Source: Leclercia pneumoniae
GTDB taxonomy: Bacteria > Pseudomonadota > Gammaproteobacteria > Enterobacterales > Enterobacteriaceae
Length of the DNA stretch: 64,000 nt
Assembly (NCBI RefSeq): GCF_017348915.1
Contig: NZ_CP071383.1
Coordinates: 3,038,001-3,102,000 of the forward strand
Direction of reading: 5' to 3'
Below, piece after piece: positions 26,255 through 38,444 of this stretch (positions are counted from its first letter, which is position 1; each line of letters begins with the position of its first letter). Made by a program: the position numbers and the translations under genes. The notes under the pieces are model-generated. The model searched no databases. It worked only from the letters and a program-made list of their open reading frames with translations, and was not told the origin of the DNA.

Positions 26255-27220
26255 TTACAGTACCTGACCCAGCGTCTGGCGCAGATGGGCGCCCGCCCCC
26301 AGCAGACCGGGGTTATCGTGGACGATCAGGAACACAGGGATATCCTGTACGTAAGCTTTGAAGCGACCTTTATCTTCAAAGCCGCCACGGAAGCCGGACG
26401 CTTTAAAGAATTCCAGAAAACGCGGTACGATGCCGCCAGCGATGTACACCCCGCCAAAGGTGCCAAGGTTCAACGCCAGGTTACCGCCGAAACGCCCCAT
26501 TATGACGCAGAACAGCGACAGCGCCCGACGGCTATCAATACAGGTATCTTCCAGTGCGCGTTGAGTAACATCTTTCGGCTGCAGATTTTCCGGCAGGCGG
26601 CCATCTGATTTGACAATCGCACGGTAGAGATTCACCAGCCCAGGCCCCGAGAGGACGCGCTCTGCCGACACGTGGCCAATCTCTGCTCGCAGCTCTTCAA
26701 GGATAATGCCCTCTTCTTCGCTGTTCGGCGCAAAATCAACATGGCCCCCTTCGCCCGGAAGGCTTACCCAGCGCTTATCAACGTGCACCAGGTGCGATAC
26801 CCCTAAGCCGGTGCCTGCGCCATAAACGGCAATCGGTTTGCCTTCTACCGGCTGCGTGCCGCCGAACTGGATAAGATGCTCTGGCGTTAACATCGGGATC
26901 GCCATCGATACCGCGGTGAAGTCGTTAATAATTTCCAGATGCGCAAAACCCAAGTTGTTTTTCATCTCTTCGATGGAAAAGGCCCAGGTGTGGTTGGTCA
27001 TGGCCACCCAGTCACCCGTGATAGGGCAGGCAATGGCGATACAGCCATCCTCGACGCTGACGTTGTGCTCCGTCAGATAGACGCGCACCACGGCTTCCAG
27101 GCTGGGATAATCCAGCCCGGAATAGGTCTTCGCGCGGGAAATCTCCCCGTTACTGACATCGCATAATGCCAGACGCGCATTCGTCCCCCCCACATCACCT
27201 ACCAAAGCATACTTTGTCAT
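26255..27220 (-). CDS. glk: Glk, glucokinase
   Basis: 321 aa, same as E. coli. ATP-binding [14 protein letters not shown] at the N-terminus, substrate region [12 protein letters not shown], and [12 protein letters not shown]. It phosphorylates free cytosolic glucose, for example from disaccharides. A hairpin CCCGGTG/CACCGGG lies at 26223-26246 between ypdB and glk without a T run. Confidence 0.96.
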   Translation of the reverse strand: MTKYALVGDVGGTNARLALCDVSNGEISRAKTYSGLDYPSLEAVVRVYLTEHNVSVEDGCIAIACPITGDWVAMTNHTWAFSIEEMKNNLGFAHLEIINDFTAVSMAIPMLTPEHLIQFGGTQPVEGKPIAVYGAGTGLGVSHLVHVDKRWVSLPGEGGHVDFAPNSEEEGIILEELRAEIGHVSAERVLSGPGLVNLYRAIVKSDGRLPENLQPKDVTQRALEDTCIDSRRALSLFCVIMGRFGGNLALNLGTFGGVYIAGGIVPRFLEFFKASGFRGGFEDKGRFKAYVQDIPVFLIVHDNPGLLGAGAHLRQTLGQVL

Positions 27221-27424
27221 TCTTCTACTGCTCCGCTAAAGTCAAAATAACTCTTTGGCACACTCTAAATTCAAGGCACCGTAACAACAACGGTCTGGGT
27301 GAAAGTGCCCCAGGATTATCGATCTACGTCACAGAATAACTTTACCGTTTCAGCACCAATTGCACTATGAGATACAAACTGATTGTGCAAAGTAACGCGT
27401 GTCATTTTCTACAAGGAAATCATC

Positions 27425-28660
27425 ATGCTCCATCCGCGAGCCAGAACCATGCTGTTGCTGGCCCCCCCGGCGTTAATTATTGGCGTGGCATCCAGTCTGA
27501 TCCTGATCGTTATTATGAAGGTCGCTTCCGTTTTACAGGCTTTCCTGTGGAAAACGCTGCCTGCCGCCATGGGCTTGCGCTTTGACTCTCCCGTCTGGAC
27601 GCTGGTGATGCTGACCCTCACGGGGATTGCCGTCGGTCTGGTGGTGCGCTACAGCCCTGGCCATGCCGGGCCCGATCCGGCCACCGAACCTCTGATCGGT
27701 GCACCAGTGAATGGTAGCGCACTGCCAGGGTTAATTATCGCCCTGATTATTGGCCTGGCGGGTGGCGTGAGCCTGGGGCCGGAACACCCGGTGATGGCTG
27801 TCAATATTGCTCTGGCCGTGGCCATTGGGGCACGGACTTTCCCACGCGTGGATGCGCTCGACTGGACGATCCTGGCCTCTGCCGGCACCATTGGCGCACT
27901 GTTTGGCACCCCTGTCGCTGCCGCGCTAATTTTCTCGCAAACCCTGAGCGGTAATAATGATCTCCCCCTCTGGGATCGTCTGTTTGCCCCACTGTTAGCG
28001 GCTGCTGCCGGCGCGCTTACCACCAGCCTCTTTTACCATCCCCACTTCTCCCTGCCCATTGCGCACTATGGGCAGATGCAGCTCGTCGATCTCTTCAGCG
28101 GCGCGGTGGTTGCGGCCATCGCCATTGCTCTGGGCATGGTGGCGGTCTGGTGTCTGCCGCGTCTGCACAGGGTCATGCACCGCCTGAAAAACCCGGTGTT
28201 GATTCTGGGCGCAGGCGGTTTGCTGCTGGGGATCCTTGGCGCCATCGGCGGACCGATAACCTTATTTAAGGGACTGGATGAGATGCAGCAGATGGCCTTT
28301 AGTCAGGTCTTCAGCGTCAGCGATTATCTGCTGTTTGCCCTGATTAAACTGGCAGCCTTAGTGGTCGCGGCCGCGTGCGGCTTTCGCGGCGGGCGTATCT
28401 TCCCGGCCGTGTTTATCGGCGCGGCGCTGGGGCTGATGCTGCACGAACACGTCGAAGCGGTGCCGGCGGCGATTACCGTTTCATGTTCGATTCTGGGGCT
28501 GGTGCTGGTGGTGACGCGGGATGCGTGGCTGAGCCTGTTTATGGCTGCGGTGGTGGTGCCGGATCTTAACCTGATGCCGTTACTCTGCATCGTCATGCTG
28601 CCCGCCTGGCTGTTGCTGGCGGGCAGACCGATGATGATCGTCGGGCGTAGAGATCGCTAA
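27425..28660 (+). CDS. yfeO: YfeO, ClC-family ion transport protein
   Basis: 411 aa from [12 protein letters not shown], the E. coli start, with AAGGAA just upstream. About ten membrane helices. ClC-type motifs include [10 protein letters not shown] and [11 protein letters not shown]. Probably a chloride channel or antiporter; its physiological role is unknown. Its stop codon directly abuts the stop of the convergent ipdC with no bases between. Confidence 0.9.
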   Translation: MLHPRARTMLLLAPPALIIGVASSLILIVIMKVASVLQAFLWKTLPAAMGLRFDSPVWTLVMLTLTGIAVGLVVRYSPGHAGPDPATEPLIGAPVNGSALPGLIIALIIGLAGGVSLGPEHPVMAVNIALAVAIGARTFPRVDALDWTILASAGTIGALFGTPVAAALIFSQTLSGNNDLPLWDRLFAPLLAAAAGALTTSLFYHPHFSLPIAHYGQMQLVDLFSGAVVAAIAIALGMVAVWCLPRLHRVMHRLKNPVLILGAGGLLLGILGAIGGPITLFKGLDEMQQMAFSQVFSVSDYLLFALIKLAALVVAAACGFRGGRIFPAVFIGAALGLMLHEHVEAVPAAITVSCSILGLVLVVTRDAWLSLFMAAVVVPDLNLMPLLCIVMLPAWLLLAGRPMMIVGRRDR

Positions 28661-30484
<1,824 letters not shown>

Positions 30485-30499
30485 TCAGAGGACGTACCT

Positions 30500-31498
30500 A
30501 TGGTTTATCAGGCGGATAAAAACCGTTACCAGTCAATGACGTATCAGCGATGCGGAAGCAGTGGCCTTAAAATGCCCGCCATCTCGCTTGGCTTATGGCA
30601 TAACTTTGGTGACACCACCCTGATCGAGAACAGCCGTCAACTATTACAGCGGGCCTTCGATTTAGGCATTACGCACTTTGACCTGGCCAATAACTACGGC
30701 CCGCCACCGGGCTCCGCTGAACGTAACTTTGGACGTATTTTGCAGGAGGATTTCCTGCCCTATCGCGATGAGCTAATTATCTCCAGCAAAGCGGGATACA
30801 CCATGTGGGAGGGTCCCTACGGCGACTGGGGCTCGCGCAAGTACCTTATTGCCAGCCTTGATCAGAGCCTGAAACGCATGGGTCTGGAATATGTGGATAT
30901 CTTCTACCACCATCGCCCCGATCCCGAAACGCCGCTGCAAGAGACGATGAAAGCGCTTGACCATATTGTCCGCCAGGGGAAAGCCCTGTACGTCGGGCTG
31001 TCCAACTACCCGGCCGAACTTGCGCGCCAGGCTATTGAGATTCTGAATGATTTAGGCACCCCCTGCCTTATCCACCAGCCGAAATACTCAATGTTCGAGC
31101 GCGCACCGGAAGCTGGCCTGCTGGAGGTGCTGCAAGAAAATGGCGTGGGCTGCATTGCCTTCTCGCCGCTGGCGGGTGGGCAATTAACCGACCGCTATCT
31201 GAATGGCATACCGGCCGATTCCCGCGCCGCAAGCGGCAGCCGTTTCCTCAATCCGGATCAGCTCACAGAAGAGACGCTGAAAAAAGTGCGGATGCTGAAT
31301 GCGATAGCCGAACGCCGAGGTCAGAAGTTGTCGCAAATGGCACTCGCCTGGGTGCTGAGAAATCGTGCCGTCACCTCAGTGCTGATAGGTGCCAGTAAGA
31401 CAGCACAGATTGAAGATGCGGTAGGCATGCTGGCGAACCGCCATTTTGCTGCTGAAGAGTTGAGTGAAATCGAAGCGATTCTGGACAGCGCAAAATAG
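30500..31498 (+). CDS. Aldo-keto reductase, YghZ / Kv-beta type
   Basis: 332 aa. NADPH-dependent TIM-barrel oxidoreductase of the AKR14/YghZ group: LSLGLWHNFG and HFDLANNYGPPPGSAE hold the catalytic Asp and Tyr, followed by ISSKAGYTMW (Lys) and YHHRPD (His). SVLIGASKTAQIED binds the cofactor. E. coli YghZ reduces L-glyceraldehyde 3-phosphate and methylglyoxal; this copy is clearly diverged from it, so the substrate is open. Divergent from ipdC, and absent at this position in E. coli. Confidence 0.9.
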   Translation: MVYQADKNRYQSMTYQRCGSSGLKMPAISLGLWHNFGDTTLIENSRQLLQRAFDLGITHFDLANNYGPPPGSAERNFGRILQEDFLPYRDELIISSKAGYTMWEGPYGDWGSRKYLIASLDQSLKRMGLEYVDIFYHHRPDPETPLQETMKALDHIVRQGKALYVGLSNYPAELARQAIEILNDLGTPCLIHQPKYSMFERAPEAGLLEVLQENGVGCIAFSPLAGGQLTDRYLNGIPADSRAASGSRFLNPDQLTEETLKKVRMLNAIAERRGQKLSQMALAWVLRNRAVTSVLIGASKTAQIEDAVGMLANRHFAAEELSEIEAILDSAK

Positions 31499-31624
31499 CA
31501 GCATTTTTAGCAAATCGTGCTTCGCCTTCTCATTTCGGAGTTACGCGCATTAAACGCGGCTTCACAGCCCCGTAAAATTGCGTTAACAGGCCGGCTTCGG
31601 CCCCGATCGTGAAGGAGAATAACA

Positions 31625-31966
31625 ATGTTCAGGTCCCTGATTCTGGCCGCAGTTTTACTGGCTTCAGCACCGCTGGTTGCTAATGCTGGCGAAATCACCC
31701 TGTTGCCATCGATTAAATTACAAATTGGCGATCGCGATAATTACGGTAACTACTGGGACGGCGGTGGCTGGCGTGACCGCGGCTACTGGCATCGCCATTA
31801 TGAATGGCGCGGCAACCACTGGCGCAAACATGATAATGGCTATCATCGTGGCTGGGATAAGCGTAAAGCTTATGAGCGCGGCTACCGTGAAGGCTGGAGA
31901 GACCGGGATGATCATCGCGGAGGTCGTGGTCGCGGCCATGGCCATGGTCACGGACATCACCACTAA
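31625..31966 (+). CDS. ypeC: YpeC, DUF2502 periplasmic protein
   Basis: 113 aa. The signal peptide ends ANA, then [18 protein letters not shown] repetitive basic/aromatic body rich in W, R, Y and H ends in a [10 protein letters not shown] tail. Matches E. coli YpeC apart from a longer His/Gly tail. The His tail could bind metal, which is notable beside mntH. Function unknown. Confidence 0.92.
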   Translation: MFRSLILAAVLLASAPLVANAGEITLLPSIKLQIGDRDNYGNYWDGGGWRDRGYWHRHYEWRGNHWRKHDNGYHRGWDKRKAYERGYREGWRDRDDHRGGRGRGHGHGHGHHH

Positions 31967-31970
31967 TACG

Positions 31971-31996
31971 AAAAAGGAGCCTACCGGCTCCTTTTT
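31971..31996. terminator. Bidirectional terminator ypeC/mntH
   Basis: AAAAAGGAGCC, 4-base loop, GGCTCCTTTTT between convergent genes. Confidence 0.9.
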
Positions 31997-32009
31997 TATC
32001 ACTCCACGT

Positions 32010-33248
32010 TTATAACCCCAGCGCTGTCCCGATAAGCAACCAGAGGTTAAGCGCAACCACTACCACGACGATCGCCCATCCGATTCGCTTCACCATCGTC
32101 GAGTTGACGAGCTCACCCATCAGGGATTTGTCACTGGTAAAAATTAGCAAGGGCACCAGCGCCAGCGCAATACCAAAGCTCAGCAGCACCTGGCTCATGA
32201 CCAGAATCCGCGTCGGATCGAGCCCCATCAGAATCACAATGAATGAAGGCATCATCGTAATGGTACGGCGTACCCACAGTGGAATATGAAAGCGCACAAA
32301 CCCCTGCATAACAACCTGCCCTGCCAGCGTGCCAACGACCGTAGAGGAGAGCCCGGCAGCCACCAGGCTCAGGCCGAAAATCGTGGCGGCAGCGTGGCTT
32401 AACAGCGGTTCAAGGGTCAGATAGGCCTGATCGAGATCGGCAATCCCGGTATGGCCATTAAAATGAAAGGCCGCTGCTGCAGTAGCCATCATGGCCAGGT
32501 TAACAAAACCGGCGATGGTCATTGCGAGCGCCACATCCCATTTCGTTGCGGAATACTGCTCCTTTGGCGATCCCTGATGCAGATGCTGGGTTAAAGAAGA
32601 GTGCAAATAAATGACGTGCGGCATAATGGTCGCCCCCAGAACCCCGGCGGCGAGGAATACCGCTTCCGATGTCGGCAGGCTCGGAATGGCCATCCCCTTC
32701 GTTAACTGCACAAAGTCCGGCTGCGAGAAGACCAGCTCGACAATGTAGGCCGCCGCCACAAATAGCAGCAGGCCGCCAATGACCAGCTCAAGTGGTTTTT
32801 GCCCACGTCGCTGAAGCATCAAAATCAGGAAAGTGGCGATACCCGTTAAGACCGCGCCCTGCAACAGTGAAATCCCAAGAATCAACTTAAAGCCGATGGC
32901 CGCGCCAATGAATTCTGCCAGGTCAGTGGCCATGGCGATGATTTCTGCCTGCACCCAATAAAACCAGACCAGCGGACGCGGGTAGTGGTCGCGGATCTGC
33001 TCCGCCAGATTTTTCCCGGTTGCGATACCCAGTTTGGCCGACAGCACCTGAATCAACATTGCCATCAGGTTCGCCCACACCACCACCCACAGCAATTTAT
33101 AACCGAAGCTGGCGCCGGCCTGAATATTGGTCGCAAAGTTCCCCGGGTCGATATAACCAATCGCAGCGATGAACGCAGGTCCCATTAATGCGAAACGCAT
33201 CTTGCGTGCTGCGCGGCCGCTGCTACTCTCAACGCGACTGTTCGTCAT
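32010..33248 (-). CDS. mntH: MntH, proton-coupled Mn(II) transporter (Nramp)
   Basis: 412 aa from the ATG at 33248, with a GAGG site; upstream in-frame codons to 33425 belong to the regulatory region. Nramp family with 11 membrane helices. DPGNFATN in helix 1 and MPHVIYLHS in helix 6 are the metal-binding signatures. It imports Mn2+ (and Fe2+) with protons. MntR and Fur sites upstream indicate repression by Mn and Fe. Confidence 0.96.
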   Translation of the reverse strand: MTNSRVESSSGRAARKMRFALMGPAFIAAIGYIDPGNFATNIQAGASFGYKLLWVVVWANLMAMLIQVLSAKLGIATGKNLAEQIRDHYPRPLVWFYWVQAEIIAMATDLAEFIGAAIGFKLILGISLLQGAVLTGIATFLILMLQRRGQKPLELVIGGLLLFVAAAYIVELVFSQPDFVQLTKGMAIPSLPTSEAVFLAAGVLGATIMPHVIYLHSSLTQHLHQGSPKEQYSATKWDVALAMTIAGFVNLAMMATAAAAFHFNGHTGIADLDQAYLTLEPLLSHAAATIFGLSLVAAGLSSTVVGTLAGQVVMQGFVRFHIPLWVRRTITMMPSFIVILMGLDPTRILVMSQVLLSFGIALALVPLLIFTSDKSLMGELVNSTMVKRIGWAIVVVVVALNLWLLIGTALGL

Positions 33249-33258
33249 CTCTGCCTCT

Positions 33259-33281
33259 AAAATATAGCCTTTGCTATGTTT
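33259..33281. promoter_or_regulatory. MntR operator of mntH
   Basis: A near-perfect inverted repeat, AAAATATAGCCTTTGC then TATGTTT; its reverse strand matches the known E. coli MntR box (AAACATAGCAAAGGCTATGT). Confidence 0.85.
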
Positions 33282-33293
33282 AATGCTATCAAA

Positions 33294-33312
33294 ATGCGAA
33301 TGATTATCAAGT
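33294..33312. promoter_or_regulatory. Fur box of mntH
   Basis: On the minus strand TTGATAATCATTCGCATT, similar to the consensus GATAATGATAATCATTATC. E. coli mntH also has a Fur site here. Confidence 0.6.
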
Positions 33313-33485
33313 TCATTTGCGATGGTTGTATTGATGACTGTGATAGCTAAGAACAATGATCGGGCTGGAAAATAAAAATAGACGTAGCGCAGATTGAATG
33401 CGCCCATATTTGTGAAGCGTAGCACACGAACTTAACTTTTAACTCATTTACATAACATAACAAAATTGTATGGTGTGTCACTATT

Positions 33486-33501
33486 TTTGAGTCTCGTCAC
33501 A
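33486..33501. promoter_or_regulatory. CRP site upstream of nupC
   Basis: TTTGAGTCTCGTCACA, matching TGTGA-N6-TCACA at 8 of 10 positions, about 95 bases before nupC. E. coli nupC is CRP/CytR-controlled. Confidence 0.65.
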
Positions 33502-33596
33502 GGACGTGACTATAGTGTGGCTTTGATCTCGTTTTCTTTACTGTTGTTACATAGAATGTGCACGGAAATTAAACCTGCCTCATATTTGGAGCAAAT

Positions 33597-34784
33597 ATGG
33601 ACCGCGTCCTTCATTTTGTCCTGGCACTCGTTGTCGTTACAGCGCTTGCGTTGCTGGTCAGCCATGACCGCAAAAAAATCCGCATTCGCTATGTTGTACA
33701 GTTACTCGTTATTGAAGTTTTACTCGCCTGGTTCTTCCTGAACTCCGACGTGGGTCTTGGCTTCGTAAAAGGCTTCTCCGAAATGTTTGAAAAACTGCTC
33801 GGATTCGCAAATGAAGGGACCAACTTCGTATTCGGTAAAATGAATGATGAAGGTCTGGCATTCTTCTTCCTGAAAGTTCTGTGCCCTATCGTCTTCATCT
33901 CTGCGCTGATCGGTATTCTGCAGCACATTCGCATTCTGCCCATTGTGATCCGCGCTATCGGTACAGTACTGTCCAAAGTCAATGGCATGGGCAAACTGGA
34001 ATCTTTCAACGCCGTCAGCTCGCTGATCCTGGGTCAGTCTGAGAACTTTATCGCCTATAAAGATATCCTCGGCAAGATGTCCCGTAACCGCATGTACACC
34101 ATGGCGGCAACCGCAATGTCGACTGTATCCATGTCTATCGTGGGCGCATATATGACAATGCTGGAACCGAAATTCGTGGTTGCGGCGCTGGTTCTGAACA
34201 TGTTCAGCACCTTCATTGTTCTGTCACTGATCAACCCGTACCGCGTGGATGAGAGTGAAGAGAACCTGCAGATGGCAAATCTGCACGAAGGTCAGAGCTT
34301 CTTCGAAATGCTGGGTGAATACATCCTGGCTGGTTTTAAAGTTGCGATTATCGTTGCTGCGATGCTGATCGGCTTCATTGCCCTGATCTCCGCACTGAAT
34401 GCCCTGTTTGCTGCGGTACTGGGCATCTCCTTCCAGGGGATTCTGGGTTATATCTTCTACCCGGTTGCATGGGTGATGGGTGTTCCGGCAAGCGAAGCGC
34501 TTCAGGTTGGCAGTATTATGGCCACCAAACTGGTCTCTAACGAATTCGTTGCCATGATGGACCTGCAAAAGATCGCGGGCACCCTGTCGCCGCGCGCGGA
34601 AGGCATCCTGTCTGTATTCCTGGTCTCCTTCGCTAACTTCTCTTCTATCGGCATTATCGCGGGCGCGATTAAAGGCCTGAACGAAGAGCAGGGTAACGTG
34701 GTTTCTCGCTTCGGTCTGAAGCTGGTGTACGGCTCTACGCTGGTTAGCGTCCTGTCTGCTTCTATCGCAGCACTGGTTCTGTAA
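33597..34784 (+). CDS. nupC: NupC, proton-nucleoside symporter
   Basis: 395 aa; E. coli NupC has 400. Concentrative nucleoside transporter family with gate region [11 protein letters not shown] and C-terminal [14 protein letters not shown]. It imports nucleosides, mainly pyrimidine and adenosine, with protons. The 5-residue shortfall is a gap in one loop ([13 protein letters not shown] versus ALFATVTGWFGYSISFQG). GGAGC precedes the ATG. Confidence 0.96.
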   Translation: MDRVLHFVLALVVVTALALLVSHDRKKIRIRYVVQLLVIEVLLAWFFLNSDVGLGFVKGFSEMFEKLLGFANEGTNFVFGKMNDEGLAFFFLKVLCPIVFISALIGILQHIRILPIVIRAIGTVLSKVNGMGKLESFNAVSSLILGQSENFIAYKDILGKMSRNRMYTMAATAMSTVSMSIVGAYMTMLEPKFVVAALVLNMFSTFIVLSLINPYRVDESEENLQMANLHEGQSFFEMLGEYILAGFKVAIIVAAMLIGFIALISALNALFAAVLGISFQGILGYIFYPVAWVMGVPASEALQVGSIMATKLVSNEFVAMMDLQKIAGTLSPRAEGILSVFLVSFANFSSIGIIAGAIKGLNEEQGNVVSRFGLKLVYGSTLVSVLSASIAALVL

Positions 34785-34802
34785 TACGACGCTGTAAAAG
34801 CA

Positions 34803-34830
34803 ACCGGGAGCAAATGCTCCCGGTTTTTTT
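34803..34830. terminator. Terminator nupC/pdeA
   Basis: ACCGGGAGC, loop AAAT, GCTCCCGGT, then TTTTTTT. Overlaps the pdeA stop. Confidence 0.9.
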
Positions 34831-37051
34831 ATCCCTGTAATTCCGCTAAAGGCATCGGTTTGCCTATCAAATAGCCCTGAAGATAGTCCACACCGAAACG
34901 CAGCAGCATGTCGCGCTGCTCAGGCGTTTCCACATATTCAGCTACCACAGAAAGCGCTTTCGTTTTTGCCAGATTGCAAATAGATTGCACAATCATGGCA
35001 TCCATATTGTCGGTACAGATATCTTTCACAAAACAGCCATCGATCTTAATGATGTCTGCCTCCAGGCGCTTAAGGCGCTCATAGTTGGCGTAACCTGACC
35101 CAAAGTCATCAATCGCAATGCGGAAACCGTAGTCCCTGAGCTGCTGGATATTTTTGATGCTGCTTCCGGAGTTCGAAAAAGCCTGCTCTTCGGTTATCTC
35201 GATGACGACGGTCTGCGGGGCCACCCCGTAACGCTCAAAGAGGCCGATGATCTCTGCAGCCACCTCTTGCTGCATCAGCGTCATCGGCAGCAGATTGACG
35301 GAAAACCGTGTCCCGGCATCCCTCACGGGGTGCTGGCGTAGCCAAATGAGCAGATTCTCAACGACGTTAAGATCAAAGCGATGGCTCAGGTTAAATTGGG
35401 CAATCAGCGGAATGAAGCGATCGGGGGTGATAATCTCACCTTCACTCTCCAGACGTGAGAGGATTTCATAGTAACCTTTCCCCTCAGCATCCCGTATCGC
35501 CTGGGCGTAAAGATGTAAGCCCCCCTCTTCAAGAGCGCGTTTAATGCGGCCCAGCAGCAATACCCTGTCGGTGGTTTGGCCGGAGGCATCTTCAATCCTG
35601 TTGGTGAGCGCCAGCACATTATGCGCGGCACAGGATTGCTCAGCCAGCCAGCTCAGTTGCCCCAGCGTATGATGCAGATGCTCACCGTTCTCAACCTCTC
35701 CCCACGAGGCGCCAAATTCAATATCCAGCCCGGTGTTGTTCCAGACAATTTTACGGCTGTTGAGTCGGTCGACCATATGCTGCAGTCGCTCGGCCGTCCC
35801 CGGCCCCAGCAACGCCAGTACCAGCTCACTTCCGGGTAGCTGGAATAGCGTCTCGTCCTTTTGCAGTAACGGCTGTAACGATGCGGTGATCCTGCGTTTG
35901 CAATGAACCCGCATAAGAATGCCGTAATGGCGACTGAGAAACTCGAGATTATCCATGCGCAGGCAACAGAGTTTCGCGCCAGGGTGGATTTGTAGAAAGT
36001 CTTCCAGTGCGCGAATGTTAGGTAAACCAGTAAGCGGATCGGTGAGCGCCCTCTCCTGCCAACCCTGCTTAAGCCATTCACTTCGCTGGTAGATCTTCGA
36101 CATGTAGAGTAAACAGATCGCAAAAGTGATCAGTACAGAAAGGATGAAGGAGAGAGAATGACCCGACTCGACCCCTGTAAGAAAGTTGTAATTGTAGGTT
36201 AACAGCAGGAGCGCGGTTGCAGCCCAGAACAGCGAGATAAGCGCATAGCTCAGGTGACTAATACCTAACGTAAAGAGGATAAAAATAATCGGCATTAAAT
36301 ATCCCGCAATGATGGGTGACTCTACAGGAGCACATAAAATGGCGATAATGAGAATTAAAAGCAGTAACCAGATGACGATATATAACGATTTTTTGTGAAA
36401 AAAGACGGGCTTCACGCTCTGTAGCCAGAACGTTCTGGCGTAGCGGGGATTAATTATCATTCTTAACGGATAATAGAACATCATGGTAAAAATTAACGCT
36501 GCACAAATCAGGCTCTGAATATCCACAACGTTATATATTGCCGTTCCCTCGCCGAAAAATGTCGATATTGTTACCGGGAAAAGAAATAGATAACCAGCAA
36601 GGTACATCGATAATTTGATACCTATCGGCACCATAAAACCGAGCCAGAAAATACGTAACCCGACATATTTGTTGGGCACGCGATAGCGCCAGCGTTTGCC
36701 TAGCATGAGACGCATCATGCCACAGACGGCAAACACCGAAAAAGTCTGACAAAACAATAATACAGCATGTTGTAGCGGTGCTAAACTTACGCTTAATATG
36801 TTAGTAGCAATAAAACTTAAAAGAACAGGAATAACCGCCCGACGACCAAATAACAGTATAACCGCCAGCATAACGCTTAACGGTAGCCATGCTAAATAGA
36901 CATCATGCCCATTTACCATAGCGCGCGGAGAAAGATATCGGGAAAAGGGCACAGTAATCAGACATAGCGTCAGCGCTGTTATAAATATCTTTACATTATT
37001 GTAAGCTTTTCTGTTCATTAAATTAAATAATCTATTAACCGTTTGCCTCAT
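34829..37051 (-). CDS. pdeA: PdeA (YfeA), membrane EAL-domain protein with degenerate GGDEF
   Basis: 740 aa. An N-terminal multi-helix MASE-type membrane domain (about 15-320) precedes a GGDEF-like domain whose signature is GSELV rather than GGDEF, so probably not a cyclase. A C-terminal EAL domain follows with EIL in place of EAL and EITEEQAF, DDFGSGYAN and KIDG conserved. Predicted c-di-GMP phosphodiesterase. The start is uncertain: ATG 37051 and ATG 37018 both lack a good ribosome site; E. coli's is nearer the second. Confidence 0.9.
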   Translation of the reverse strand: MRQTVNRLFNLMNRKAYNNVKIFITALTLCLITVPFSRYLSPRAMVNGHDVYLAWLPLSVMLAVILLFGRRAVIPVLLSFIATNILSVSLAPLQHAVLLFCQTFSVFAVCGMMRLMLGKRWRYRVPNKYVGLRIFWLGFMVPIGIKLSMYLAGYLFLFPVTISTFFGEGTAIYNVVDIQSLICAALIFTMMFYYPLRMIINPRYARTFWLQSVKPVFFHKKSLYIVIWLLLLILIIAILCAPVESPIIAGYLMPIIFILFTLGISHLSYALISLFWAATALLLLTYNYNFLTGVESGHSLSFILSVLITFAICLLYMSKIYQRSEWLKQGWQERALTDPLTGLPNIRALEDFLQIHPGAKLCCLRMDNLEFLSRHYGILMRVHCKRRITASLQPLLQKDETLFQLPGSELVLALLGPGTAERLQHMVDRLNSRKIVWNNTGLDIEFGASWGEVENGEHLHHTLGQLSWLAEQSCAAHNVLALTNRIEDASGQTTDRVLLLGRIKRALEEGGLHLYAQAIRDAEGKGYYEILSRLESEGEIITPDRFIPLIAQFNLSHRFDLNVVENLLIWLRQHPVRDAGTRFSVNLLPMTLMQQEVAAEIIGLFERYGVAPQTVVIEITEEQAFSNSGSSIKNIQQLRDYGFRIAIDDFGSGYANYERLKRLEADIIKIDGCFVKDICTDNMDAMIVQSICNLAKTKALSVVAEYVETPEQRDMLLRFGVDYLQGYLIGKPMPLAELQG

Positions 37052-37194
37052 TGACCGGATGGATAATAGGTTTATTAATTGCGCGAATCAAGTTCAAGTC
37101 TATTTAGAGACCTGTTTATTGATATAGATTGAGTCAAGGTATAGAAAGCATTATTTCTGGCAACAAAAAGTGCGAATAGATGTTACATAGGCAT

Positions 37195-37220
37195 AAAAAA
37201 CCCCCGTCTTTCGACGAGGG
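37195..37220 (-). terminator. Terminator of the tRNA-Ala pair
   Basis: On the minus strand CCCTCGTC, GAAA loop, GACGGGGG, TTTTTT, just after the second tRNA. Confidence 0.88.
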
Positions 37221-37229
37221 TGTGAATTT

Positions 37230-37305
37230 TGGTGGAGCTAAGCGGGATCGAACCGCTGACCTCCTGCATGCCATGCAGGCGCTCTCCCAGCTGAGCTATA
37301 GCCCC
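37230..37305 (-). tRNA. alaW: tRNA-Ala (anticodon GGC)
   Basis: 76 bases including encoded CCA. Cloverleaf GGGGCTATAGCTCAGC..., anticodon in CATGGCATG, and T-arm GCGGTTCGATCCCGC. Second of two near-identical tandem copies; the split between alaW and alaX is arbitrary. Confidence 0.96.
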
Positions 37306-37348
37306 AACGCGTTGCTTATACGAACCTCACTCTGTTGGGTTCAGAGTT

Positions 37349-37424
37349 TGGTGGAGCTAAGCGGGATCGAACCGCTGACCTCCTGCATGCCATGCAGGCG
37401 CTCTCCCAGCTGAGCTATAGCCCC
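37349..37424 (-). tRNA. alaX: tRNA-Ala (anticodon GGC)
   Basis: 76 bases, identical in sequence to the copy at 37230, first in the transcript, separated by 43 bases. Confidence 0.96.
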
Positions 37425-37643
37425 ATACGTAAAGCTTGTCGTGTTGACGGGCGGCATCATATGAATTCCGCTGCGGAGTGTCAACGGCAAATTCAGCCGT
37501 CAGTGATTGATCGCCGAAAAATCAGGCAAATGAACCACATTGCGAGGAGACTCGCAGCCTGTAGTTATACTTGTCACGTTTTGACGTTAAATGATGCTAT
37601 AGGATGAAACCTCAATTAACCCTGGTAATTCTCTGGAAATGGC

Positions 37644-37997
37644 ATGATCAAGGAAAGAATGACGCCGGAGGAGTTGGCCCGACTCACTGGCTACAGTCGA
37701 CAAACCATCAATAAATGGGTGCGCAAAGAGGGCTGGGCAACGTCGCCAAAGCCTGGCGTACAGGGTGGAAAAGCACGCCTGGTGCATGTGAACGATAAAG
37801 TTCGCGATTTTATCCGCAGCGCACGCAGGGCACCCGACGCCGCGACCTTACCAGAAATAGCCGGAGACAACTCGCTCTCTGCCCTGCTCCTGACGCTGGC
37901 AAATGAGATGACGCCAAAAGAGCAGAAACAGCTCTCCTCTTTATTACTCCGGGAAGGGATCTCGGGATTGTTACAACGCTTAGGGATACGTGATTAA
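37644..37997 (+). CDS. yfeC: YfeC, DUF1323 DNA-binding protein
   Basis: 117 aa. Helix-turn-helix at the N-terminus (MTPEELARLTGYSRQTINKW) followed by the DUF1323 signature KPGVQGGKARLVHV. A helical C-terminus ends LLLREGISGLLQRLGIRD. Probable transcription factor; targets unknown. Six bases before yfeD and clearly its paralogue. Confidence 0.93.
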   Translation: MIKERMTPEELARLTGYSRQTINKWVRKEGWATSPKPGVQGGKARLVHVNDKVRDFIRSARRAPDAATLPEIAGDNSLSALLLTLANEMTPKEQKQLSSLLLREGISGLLQRLGIRD

Positions 37998-38003
37998 ACG
38001 CTT

Positions 38004-38399
38004 ATGAAAAGCTTACGCAGCAAAATGACCACCGAGGAGCTGGCGGATAGTCTGGGTGTCGCCAGGCAGACCGTGAATCGCTGGATACGTAAAAACGGCT
38101 GGAAAACAGAAGGAATTAACGGGGTCAAAGGTGGACGCGCTCGCCTGGTCTATATTGATGCTCAGGTGCGTAAACACATCATGAATATTCCGGCGATCCG
38201 TAAACGTCAAGCGCTCTACCAACTGGCGGAAAGTATCCCTCCATATGGTGATAACAGACCCACTGCTGTTTTACGGCAAATTACCGATGCGCTAGAGAAG
38301 ATGACGACAGATGAGCAGGAACGTCTGGCATTGCTGTTGGCACGGGAAGGGATAAAAGGTTTTCTCACCCGCCTCAATCTGCAGGCAAGCGGGACATAA
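38004..38399 (+). CDS. yfeD: YfeD, DUF1323 DNA-binding protein
   Basis: 131 aa. MTTEELADSLGVARQTVNRW helix-turn-helix and GVKGGRARLVYI parallel YfeC. C-terminus LLLAREGIKGFLTRLNL. Tandem duplicate of yfeC in one operon. Confidence 0.93.
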   Translation: MKSLRSKMTTEELADSLGVARQTVNRWIRKNGWKTEGINGVKGGRARLVYIDAQVRKHIMNIPAIRKRQALYQLAESIPPYGDNRPTAVLRQITDALEKMTTDEQERLALLLAREGIKGFLTRLNLQASGT

Positions 38400-38400
38400 A

Positions 38401-38430
38401 AAAAACGGCAGGCTTGACCCTGCCGTTTTT
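38401..38430. terminator. Bidirectional terminator yfeD/gltX
   Basis: AAAAACGGCAGG, short loop, CCTGCCGTTTTT between convergent genes. Confidence 0.92.
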
Positions 38431-38444
38431 ACATCCTGACGAGA

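Noticed and set aside
37180..37607. Open frames across the tRNA-Ala genes
   Set aside because: Products repeat because the tRNA genes are identical; artefacts of structured RNA sequence.
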